DNA of 5,765 nucleotides, taken from assembly GCA_900551555.1 (NCBI GenBank), contig URWC01000123.1, positions 1 to 5,765 on the forward strand, read 5' to 3'. Position numbers and translations under genes: made by a program. This DNA comes from an uncultured Collinsella sp. GTDB taxonomy: Bacteria > Actinomycetota > Coriobacteriia > Coriobacteriales > Coriobacteriaceae. The first letter of the stretch is position 1, and every line of letters begins with the position of its first letter. Shown one piece after another: positions 1 through 4,865 of this stretch. The notes beneath the pieces are model-generated. The model saw only the letters and a list, made by a program, of their open reading frames with translations. It did no database searches and had not been told where the DNA came from.

Positions 1-148
1 GCAGCAGGCGGGTGCGCAAGGTGAACCAGATACCGGCGGTGAACAGCAGCACGACCATCAGCGAGATGCCGATGCCGCCGCCCACTGGCAGCGTGAACAG
101 ATCGCCCCACAGCAGGCGGTAAACAAATTCAATAAGATGGGTCAGCAA
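1..148 (-). CDS. N-terminus of a probable AGCS sodium:alanine/glycine symporter (partial)
   Basis: Only the first 49 codons lie in the window; the gene runs off the left edge. The peptide starts LTHLIEFVYRLLWGDLF and continues through a hydrophobic stretch (about residues 26-41) into GIWFTLRTRLL. The 'LLWG ... hydrophobic ... GI-(W/Y)-F/LT-(I/L)-RTR' layout is what I recognise from the N-terminus of the amino acid carrier (AGCS/AlsT) family, inner-membrane proteins that import alanine or glycine with Na+. The start is taken as TTG at 146-148 because AAGGAGG (157-163) sits 8 nt upstream; a second TTG at 152-154 is only 2 nt from that site and is unlikely. A strong promoter lies at 180-208. The family call rests on a short segment, so another multi-pass carrier remains possible. 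Confidence 0.6.
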   Translation of the reverse strand, partial: MLTHLIEFVYRLLWGDLFTLPVGGGIGISLMVVLLFTAGIWFTLRTRLL

Positions 149-156
149 GAGCAAGG

Positions 157-163
157 CCTCCTT
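157..163 (-). promoter_or_regulatory. Shine-Dalgarno site that decides a TTG start
   Basis: The minus strand reads AAGGAGG here, a full-strength ribosome binding site, 8 nt before the TTG at 146-148. No ATG or GTG in the right frame is at a usable distance, so this site is the main support for the non-ATG start of the transporter gene. Confidence 0.7.
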
Positions 164-179
164 GTCGGTTGATGACTTC

Positions 180-208
180 ATTATAGTACAGTACAAAAGA
201 ATTGTAAA
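180..208 (-). promoter_or_regulatory. Sigma70-type promoter of the symporter gene
   Basis: On the minus strand TTTACA (203-208) is followed after exactly 17 nt by a perfect TATAAT (180-185). Transcription would start near 173, giving a leader of about 25 nt before the TTG start. The spacer contains the nine-base palindrome GTACTGTAC (186-194) directly against the -10, and ATTGAT/ATCAAT (218-223 and 231-236) lies just upstream of the -35; either could be an operator, but this is inference. The AT-rich stretch stands out sharply from the GC-rich surroundings. Confidence 0.75.
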
Positions 209-260
209 ATCCAAAAAATTGATCGAAAGAATCAATGGAACAGAAGAGCAGGCCCGCCAC

Positions 261-294
261 AAAACAAAAACCGCCCGGCTGTTGCACCGGGCGG
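261..294 (-). terminator. Rho-independent terminator of thiC
   Basis: A perfect 8-bp stem, CCGCCCGG/CCGGGCGG (271-278 with 287-294), closes an 8-nt loop and is followed on the minus strand by TTTTTGTTTT (270-261). It lies 29 nt past the thiC stop codon and so ends the thiC transcript before the symporter promoter. On the plus strand no T-run follows the stem, so it is one-directional. Confidence 0.9.
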
Positions 295-323
295 CGGAGG
301 AAGCAATAAGAATTGTCAGAAAA

Positions 324-1655
324 TCACAGGATGTCGATGTATTCACCGGCCAGCGCTTTGTTCATGCTGCGCACGGCGCAGAACTTGCCGCACATGCTGC
401 AGGTGTCGCTGTGGTCATCTTCCGGCAGGCGGGCGTCGCGGATGGCTTTGGCGGTCTCGGGGTCCAGCGCACAGGCAAACTGTGCGTCCCAGTCCAGCAC
501 CCGGCGGGCGTCGCCCATCTTGTCGTCGATGTCGCGGGCATGGGGGATGCCCTTGGCGATGTCGGCGGCATGGGCAGCGATCTTGGAGGCCACGATGCCC
601 TGCTTCACGTCCTCCACGTTGGGCAGTGCCAGATGCTCGGCAGGGGTGACATAGCACAGGAAGGCAGCACCGCTCATGGCAGCCACCGCTCCGCCGATGG
701 CGGCGGTGATGTGGTCGTAACCCACGCCGATATCGGTCACCAGCGGCCCGAGCACATAGAACGGAGCATTGTGGCACAGGCGCTTCTGCAGTTTCATGTT
801 GGCGGCGATCTCGTCGAGCGCCATGTGACCCGGGCCCTCGACCATGACCTGGACGCCGGCGGCCCAAGCGCGCTTGCACAGCTTGCCCAGCTCGATCATC
901 TCAGCGGTCTCGGTGGCGTCGTTGGAGTCGTAGAGGCAGCCCGGGCGGCAGGAGTCGCCGAGCGAAATCGTCACGTCGTACTCGTGGCAAATCTCGAGCA
1001 ACTCGTCGTAGAACTCATAGAATGGGTTCTCGTTACCGGTGACCTCCATCCAGCCAAACAGCAGTGAGCCGCCACGGCTCACGATGTTCATCAGGCGGCC
1101 GGTCTCCTTAAAGGTCTTGGTGACCGACTTGTTTATGCCGCAGTGGATGGTCATAAAGTCCACGCCGTCCTCGGCATGCGCGCGCACGACTTCGAACAGG
1201 TCGTCCTTGGTGAGCTTGACCAGCGGCTTTTCCATGTAGCCGATGGCGTCGTACATGGGGACGGTGCCTACCATGAGCGGCGTCTCGTCGATGAGCTGCT
1301 GGCGGAACTGACGTGTCTTGCCCGAGTTGGAGAGGTCCATGATGGCGTCGGCACCGTAGTCCTCGGCGATCTTGACCTTCTTCCATTCCTCGGCGGCATC
1401 GGCCTTGTCGCCCGAGATGCCCAGGTTCACATTGACCTTGGTGGACAGGCCCTCACCGACGCCAAAGGCGCGCATGCCCTTTTTGATGTGCACGATGTTG
1501 GCGGGGATGGCGATGCGGCCGTCGGCCACGCGCTCGCGGATGTACTCGGGATCGCGATGCTCACGCTCGGCGACTTCCTTCATCTGCGGTGTGATCTGCC
1601 CAGCGCGGGCGAAGTCGATTTGCGTGACGAGCTTGGGCTCGGTCTGTGTGCTCAT
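324..1655 (-). CDS. thiC: Phosphomethylpyrimidine synthase ThiC
   Basis: ThiC is a [4Fe-4S] radical-SAM enzyme that rearranges aminoimidazole ribotide (AIR) into HMP-phosphate, the pyrimidine half of thiamine, in the cytoplasm. The 443-residue product carries family signatures in order: KVNVNLGISGD (73-83), DAIMDLSNSG (103-112), GTVPMYDA (130-137), TIHCGIN (169-175), SLGDSCRPGC (231-240), EGPGH (273-277), GPLVTDIGVGYDHITAAIGG (303-322) and a C-terminal cluster motif C419-S-M-C422-G-K-F-C426. That is CX2CX3C, one residue shorter than the CX2CX4C of E. coli or Bacillus ThiC; the protein also lacks the long N-terminal domain of those enzymes. An upstream in-frame ATG at 1679 falls inside the riboswitch. 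ATG at 1655 is chosen because AGGGAG (1664-1669) precedes it by 8 nt. It is a single-gene unit, with no other thi gene nearby, under TPP control. Confidence 0.97.
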   Translation of the reverse strand: MSTQTEPKLVTQIDFARAGQITPQMKEVAEREHRDPEYIRERVADGRIAIPANIVHIKKGMRAFGVGEGLSTKVNVNLGISGDKADAAEEWKKVKIAEDYGADAIMDLSNSGKTRQFRQQLIDETPLMVGTVPMYDAIGYMEKPLVKLTKDDLFEVVRAHAEDGVDFMTIHCGINKSVTKTFKETGRLMNIVSRGGSLLFGWMEVTGNENPFYEFYDELLEICHEYDVTISLGDSCRPGCLYDSNDATETAEMIELGKLCKRAWAAGVQVMVEGPGHMALDEIAANMKLQKRLCHNAPFYVLGPLVTDIGVGYDHITAAIGGAVAAMSGAAFLCYVTPAEHLALPNVEDVKQGIVASKIAAHAADIAKGIPHARDIDDKMGDARRVLDWDAQFACALDPETAKAIRDARLPEDDHSDTCSMCGKFCAVRSMNKALAGEYIDIL

Positions 1656-1659
1656 TGGC

Positions 1660-1756
1660 ACGGCTCCCTTCGTTGGCATTACCCATATCAGGTTTGCGGG
1701 TCAGGGCGGGCGCGCCCAATCTCAGCCTGCCGTCTTGTCCCGCAAGCTCCCCGTTT
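1660..1756 (-). ncRNA. TPP riboswitch (THI element) controlling thiC
   Basis: The minus-strand leader holds the conserved THI-box elements in order: CGGGG (P2, 1749-1753), AGCTTGC/GCAGGCT (P3, 1742-1748 with 1724-1730, one G-U pair), the conserved CTGAGA (1720-1725), an extra GC hairpin GGGCGCGCCC (P3a, 1708-1717), ACCCG closing P2 (1697-1701), ACCTGAT (1687-1693), GGTAATGCC (1675-1683) and AACGAAGGGAG (1664-1674). P5 is TGG/CCA around GTAATG. The final conserved AAGGGA strand pairs in P4 and is also the thiC Shine-Dalgarno, so TPP binding should block translation directly. No separate terminator or anti-SD hairpin fits between aptamer and ATG. The outer helix P1 is weak: ACGG (1751-1754) with CCGT (1660-1663) is possible but competes with P2. 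Confidence 0.95.
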
Positions 1757-1770
1757 ATGTAATGGGCTCA

Positions 1771-1776
1771 AGTATA
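1771..1776 (-). promoter_or_regulatory. Candidate -10 element for thiC
   Basis: The minus strand reads TATACT (5/6 match to TATAAT), placing a start site near 1763, just before the aptamer. No good -35 hexamer lies 16-18 nt upstream, so the call depends mainly on the -10 and its position. AATGGG (plus strand) occurs on both sides at 1761-1766 and 1782-1787, 21 bp apart. Confidence 0.4.
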
Positions 1777-1826
1777 GCTCGAATGGGTACGATTGGCCTA
1801 ACGAGCGTGCCTGTGAGGAGGCGAAC

Positions 1827-2348
1827 ATGGAAGACAAGCATCTATATCGAGAGACGCAATGGGATGTATCGGCCGAGGAAAGCCGTGCGCACCATGGCCT
1901 TGTCGCGATTGGTTTTGCGGTGCTTGCCGTGTTGGTGATTGCCTTTTGTATTTGGACGTTTGGCGGTCGCGGCGGCGCTGCCTGGGAGTTCGAGGCTGAT
2001 GATAGCCTACCGATTATGACGGTGAGGAGTACTGGCGGTAATGCCAATACGCTCGCCGTTCCGGGCGATTATTGGTACCCGCGCGATGAGTTTGTGCAGT
2101 TGCAGCTGAGTGGTGGGTCCATTCCAGGTGAAGAAATCGAACGCGTGACGTTTGACGCGGCGCTCAAAACGCTCACGGTGAAGGTCAAAGATCAAGGAGA
2201 TGTGCCCACGACCATGGATATCGCCCTGACGGAATGGCGTCTGGAGCCCCCGGCGGGTGTCAAGGTGACCGAGGTAGAGCACGTTAAGGTTACCTACCAA
2301 GATGGCTCTACGAGCGAGATCGCCAAAGCCGACGGCTTGGCGGGATAG
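1827..2348 (+). CDS. Single-pass membrane protein of unknown function
   Basis: I do not recognise a family. The 173-residue product has a charged, probably cytoplasmic N-terminus (1-23), one strongly hydrophobic segment (about 24-46, GLVAIGFAVLAVLVIAFCIW) and a soluble remainder, rich in beta-type alternation, that would sit outside the membrane. That part is acidic overall, with stretches such as ERVTFDAALKTLTVKVK (105-121) and EVEHVKVTYQDGS (149-161). Cys41 is inside the hydrophobic segment but preceded by Phe, so it does not fit a lipobox. ATG at 1827 is supported by GAGGAGG (1815-1821) 5 nt upstream. The reading frame stays open far upstream only because it is antisense to thiC. It is divergent from thiC and converges with yaaA (40 nt gap). 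No clear promoter or terminator was found for it. Confidence 0.82.
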   Translation: MEDKHLYRETQWDVSAEESRAHHGLVAIGFAVLAVLVIAFCIWTFGGRGGAAWEFEADDSLPIMTVRSTGGNANTLAVPGDYWYPRDEFVQLQLSGGSIPGEEIERVTFDAALKTLTVKVKDQGDVPTTMDIALTEWRLEPPAGVKVTEVEHVKVTYQDGSTSEIAKADGLAG

Positions 2349-2388
2349 ACGCCGTGCCTAGTCAGCACACTCAAAAGTAGCGGTGGTC

Positions 2389-3198
2389 CTACAAGGCCTG
2401 TTCGTTCAGGAAGACCAAAGTGTTTTTATTTGAAAGCTCGGGAAAGTGACGATAACCAACGTCGAACGCGGTGAGCCCGCTTACATCCTCGAGCTTGTTT
2501 TCTGCCATCCAGCGCACCATGGAGCCGCGTGCCTTTTTGCTGGCGGTCGAGCGCTGGATGGGCTTGCCGTTGCGGATGCCTTCGCCAAAGAGGCATGTGA
2601 CGACCGTGACATCGGTGGTGAGGCAGGGCAGAACGGCTTTGGCGTATTCCGCACTGGCGAGGTTGACGATCGTAGCGTTGGAGCCCGCCGGAGCGATGGC
2701 CCGTGCGAGCTTGTCGCCCCAAAACGCGTAGAGGTCTCGGGCATCGTCGACGGCAAGCTTCGCGCCCATCTCCAGCCGATACGGTTCGACGGCATGAAAG
2801 GGACGAACGCACCCGTAGAGGCCGGAGAGGATCCACAGGTGGCTTTGCAGCCATGCGAGCTGCGCGGCATCCATGACCTCGGGCGCCATACTTTGGTATT
2901 GGATGCCGTGGTAGGACATGACGGCGGGGGAGAGGTGACGGGCGAGTGCGGGATTGTCGAGATCGCCGTTTTTCAGGATGGGCCCGAACTCATGCAGGGT
3001 GTTGAGGCAAGGCCCCAACAGTTTGTCACTCACGTTCCATAGCGCCTGCAGGCCGCCGCTGCCTTCATTCCGCTCGATATCTAGCAGTGCGCGGTGGAGG
3101 CGAGCTGTCTCGCGCACAAAGGGTGGAATGCCTAGGACTTCAAAAGCATCTTGGGCCGCGCGCATCTGCTTGGCGGGCGAAATGATGACCTGCAGCAT
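2389..3198 (-). CDS. yaaA: YaaA family (DUF328/UPF0246) peroxide stress protein
   Basis: YaaA-type proteins are cytoplasmic, linked in E. coli to the OxyR peroxide response, where YaaA limits free iron and so Fenton damage; DNA binding has been reported. The 269-residue product, slightly longer than the roughly 250-260 typical of the family, shows the family landmarks: VIISPAKQM at the N-terminus (4-12), SYHGIQYQSM (95-104), LWILSGLYGCVRPFHAVEPYRLEMG (121-145), LYAFWGDKL (157-164), VNLASAEYAKAV (178-189), KKARGSMVRWM (221-231) and FDVGYRHFPELS (245-256). The frame is open upstream to 3399, but ATG at 3198 is chosen because homologues begin at 'M-x-hydrophobic-ISPAK' and AGAGGAG lies just upstream. 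No OxyR-like or other promoter could be identified in the 103-nt gap. It follows the aminopeptidase in the same direction, but the inverted repeat between them makes a shared transcript uncertain. Confidence 0.93.
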   Translation of the reverse strand: MLQVIISPAKQMRAAQDAFEVLGIPPFVRETARLHRALLDIERNEGSGGLQALWNVSDKLLGPCLNTLHEFGPILKNGDLDNPALARHLSPAVMSYHGIQYQSMAPEVMDAAQLAWLQSHLWILSGLYGCVRPFHAVEPYRLEMGAKLAVDDARDLYAFWGDKLARAIAPAGSNATIVNLASAEYAKAVLPCLTTDVTVVTCLFGEGIRNGKPIQRSTASKKARGSMVRWMAENKLEDVSGLTAFDVGYRHFPELSNKNTLVFLNEQAL

Positions 3199-3213
3199 GA
3201 ACTCTCCTCTGCC

Positions 3214-3288
3214 AAAAAGGAAGTTGCGGTGGAATACGGTCTGTTTTGGCCGTTTATGGGCCAGTTTAGTCCGTATTTCACCGCAACT
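3214..3288 (-). terminator. Possible terminator of the aminopeptidase gene
   Basis: Read on the minus strand, the palindrome starts 13 nt after the TAA stop and is followed by TTCCTTTTT (3222-3214). A hairpin plus five T residues is compatible with intrinsic termination, but the stem is unusually long, contains internal mismatches and does not end in a continuous T-run. If it works, yaaA would need its own promoter, which I could not find in the gap. Confidence 0.35.
3222..3288. repeat. Large imperfect palindrome, 30-nt arms with a 7-nt loop
   Basis: Left arm 3222-3251 and right arm 3259-3288 are inverted copies matching at 24 of 30 positions, around the loop GTTTATG (3252-3258). The outer nine pairs (AGTTGCGGT...) and the inner GGCC are perfect. 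Of the six mismatches three become G-U pairs in plus-strand RNA, while in minus-strand RNA the same positions are A-C, so the fold is better on the plus strand. It fills most of the gap between the aminopeptidase stop (3302) and the yaaA Shine-Dalgarno. On the minus strand TTCCTTTTT (3222-3214) follows it, so it could end the aminopeptidase transcript; it also has the look of a dispersed REP/MITE-like element. Copy number elsewhere cannot be seen here. Confidence 0.85.
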
Positions 3289-3301
3289 GATGAAGGGTTG
3301 G

Positions 3302-4699
3302 TTAGGCGCGCTCGAGGAAGGCCTTGTAGCCGCGGTAGGCCTCGTAGATATCGGCCTTGTTGGCGACTTCCCACAGGGCGTGCATGGACAGGACGGCAAC
3401 GCCGGAGTCGATGACGTTCATGCCGTACTTGGCCATGATGTAGGCGATGGTGCCGCCGCCGCCCGCGTTGACGCGGCCGAGCTCGCAGGTCTGGAAGTCC
3501 ACGCCGGCCTCGTCCATGATGTCGCGGATGAGGGCCACGTACTCGGCGTCGGCGTCGTTGGAGCCGCCCTTGCCACGGCTGCCCGTGTACTTGTTGAAGC
3601 ACAGACCGCGACCCATGAAGGCGGCGTTCTTGGTCTCGAACTTGCCGGCGTAGCCCGGATCGAAGCCGGCGGACACGTCGGAGGAGAGCATACGGCTGCG
3701 GGCGAGCGCGCGGCGCAGGGCCAGCGGGCTGTCTTCACCGACGAGCGTCATGATCTCGGCGACGGTGTTCTCGAAGAAACGGCTCGTCATGCCGGTAGCG
3801 CCTACGGAGCCAATCTCCTCCTTGTCGACGATGAGCGTGATGCTCGTGCGCTCGACATTGGCCACATTGATCTGGGCGAGCATGGAGGGGTAGGCGCAGA
3901 CGCGGTCGTCGTGGCCATAGCCCAAAATCATGGAGCGGTCGAGGCCCATGTCGCGGGCGGGGCCGGCGGGCACGACCTCGATCTCGGCGGAGAGGAAGTC
4001 CTCCTCCTCGACGCCGTACTGCTCCTTGAGGATGTCCAGGAACATCTGCTTGACGGGCTCCTTGGGAGCATCCTTGTCGTCCTCATCGAACTTGACGGGG
4101 CGACCGCCCACGATCACATCGAGGATCTCGGCATCGACGGCGTCCTTGGCGGGCTTGGACATCTGTTCGCTCGAGAGGTGGATCAGCAGGTCGGAGATGG
4201 TAAAGACCGGGTCGTCTGCCTTGTCGCCGATGTTGATGTCGACGGTGGTGCCGTCCTTTTTGCAGATGACGCCCACGAGTGCGAGCGGGGAGGCCACCCA
4301 GTGGTAGCTCTTGACGCCGCCGTAGTAGTGCGTGTCGAGGTAGGCCATGTCGCCGGCCTCGAAGGCGGGGTTTTGCTTGAGGTCCAGGCGCGGCGAGTCC
4401 ACGTGGGCGCCCAGGATGTTAAAGCCCTGCTCGAGCGGGGCGGTGCCCAGGTTGACGAGCATAAGGTCCTTGCCGTGGTTGGCGGCGTACACTTTGTCGC
4501 CTGCCTTGAGCTCGCGGCCTTCGGCGATCACGGTCTCTAGGTCGACGTAACCCGCCTCCTCGGCCATCTTGATGCCGGTTTTGACGCACAGTCGCTCGGT
4601 CTTGTTCTCGCTCAAAAACTGCTTATAGCCGCGGCAAAGCTCCTCGAGCTCCTCGATTTGCTGTGGCGTGTACTTTTTCCATGCGCAGGGACGCTCCAT
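3302..4699 (-). CDS. M18-family zinc aminopeptidase
   Basis: The 465-residue product matches the M18 (aminopeptidase I/aspartyl aminopeptidase) family: cytoplasmic, di-zinc, tetrahedral oligomers that remove N-terminal residues from peptides. Expected metal ligands and catalytic residues are all present: H99 in GAHVDSPR, D264 in YGHDDR, E294 (catalytic) and E295 in DKEEIGS, D341 in SSDVSAGFDP, and H440 in LSMHALWE. Other family blocks include YTGSRGKGGSNDADAEY (371-387) and LGRVNAGGGGTIA (407-419). Length is normal for the family. ATG at 4699 is supported by AAAGGAG (4708-4714) 8 nt upstream; the frame extends to 5287 but only antisense to polA. A candidate promoter lies at 4749-4757. Substrate preference (acidic or neutral residues) cannot be told from the sequence, so no gene symbol is given. 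Confidence 0.94.
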   Translation of the reverse strand: MERPCAWKKYTPQQIEELEELCRGYKQFLSENKTERLCVKTGIKMAEEAGYVDLETVIAEGRELKAGDKVYAANHGKDLMLVNLGTAPLEQGFNILGAHVDSPRLDLKQNPAFEAGDMAYLDTHYYGGVKSYHWVASPLALVGVICKKDGTTVDINIGDKADDPVFTISDLLIHLSSEQMSKPAKDAVDAEILDVIVGGRPVKFDEDDKDAPKEPVKQMFLDILKEQYGVEEEDFLSAEIEVVPAGPARDMGLDRSMILGYGHDDRVCAYPSMLAQINVANVERTSITLIVDKEEIGSVGATGMTSRFFENTVAEIMTLVGEDSPLALRRALARSRMLSSDVSAGFDPGYAGKFETKNAAFMGRGLCFNKYTGSRGKGGSNDADAEYVALIRDIMDEAGVDFQTCELGRVNAGGGGTIAYIMAKYGMNVIDSGVAVLSMHALWEVANKADIYEAYRGYKAFLERA

Positions 4700-4738
4700 G
4701 ACGCAGACTCCTTTCGGATCGATCGTGCTGGTTGATGT

Positions 4739-4773
4739 ACCGTGAGCCATCGTATCACGCGCGGGCTCACGGT
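4739..4773. repeat. 10-bp perfect dyad in the aminopeptidase/polA control region
   Basis: ACCGTGAGCC (4739-4748) and GGCTCACGGT (4764-4773) are perfect inverted copies separated by 15 nt. The dyad surrounds the candidate -10 of the aminopeptidase and lies about 95-125 bp before polA. It may be an operator or form a hairpin in a long polA leader. No T-run follows on either strand, so it is not an intrinsic terminator. Confidence 0.7.
4749..4757 (-). promoter_or_regulatory. Candidate extended -10 promoter for the aminopeptidase
   Basis: The minus strand reads TGATACGAT, an extended -10 (TGn followed by TACGAT, 4/6 to TATAAT). It would start RNA near 4742 and give a leader of about 43 nt. No -35 match is seen at the right distance (CGCCAC). 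The element lies in the loop of the dyad at 4739-4773, so a protein bound to that dyad would cover it. This is a pattern call only. Confidence 0.35.
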
Positions 4774-4817
4774 GGCGGGGGAGCTTGATGTACTGTGGCC
4801 GCGGGGCGGGGAGCGTG

Positions 4818-4823
4818 TAAACT
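4818..4823 (+). promoter_or_regulatory. Weak candidate -10 for polA
   Basis: TAAACT (4/6 match) lies 42 nt before the polA ATG in an otherwise GC-rich stretch. The hexamer 17 nt upstream (GTGGCC) is not a -35. It is the only reasonable -10 between the direct repeat and the gene, and is offered as a weak call. Confidence 0.25.
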
Positions 4824-4865
4824 GGAGTGAGCAAACCGTGCCCAGCCCAAAGCGAGGTATTCAAT

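Larger units (their letters stand above)
4732..4797. repeat. Direct repeat TTGATGTAC(C/T)GTG, two copies 53 bp apart
   Basis: The 13-mers at 4732-4744 and 4785-4797 agree at 12 of 13 positions. Their start-to-start distance of 53 bp is close to five helical turns, so both would face the same side of DNA. The left copy overlaps the left arm of the dyad at 4739. Function is unknown; two sites for one DNA-binding protein is the simplest reading. Confidence 0.6.

Noticed and set aside
162..1067. Plus-strand open frame of about 300 codons across the thiC 3' half
   Set aside because: It is antisense to thiC, has low-complexity His/Val/Gly/Ala-rich composition typical of the complement of GC-rich coding DNA, and has no ribosome site.
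1751..1759. CCGTTTATG shared by the thiC leader and the palindrome loop at 3250-3258
   Set aside because: A 9-nt match without any similarity in the flanks is expected by chance in a window of this size.
1143..1826. Upstream extension of the membrane-protein gene to an ATG at 1143
   Set aside because: The extension is wholly antisense to thiC and its riboswitch; the SD GAGGAGG before ATG 1827 and the change in composition mark the true start.
1947..1949. Cys41 of the membrane protein as a lipoprotein cysteine
   Set aside because: The residue before it is Phe and the hydrophobic segment continues past it, so it does not fit a lipobox.
2349..2388. Possible terminator between the membrane protein and yaaA (GTGC/GCAC and GTAG/CTAC pairs)
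   Set aside because: Stems are only 4 bp. A TTTT follows the second one on the minus strand, but the fold is too weak to call.
2954..4540. Plus-strand open frame of about 528 codons opposite yaaA and the aminopeptidase
   Set aside because: Composition (Val/Gly/Asp/His/Ala repeats) is that of a reverse-complement shadow; the minus-strand M18 peptidase carries every catalytic residue, and no start signal is present.
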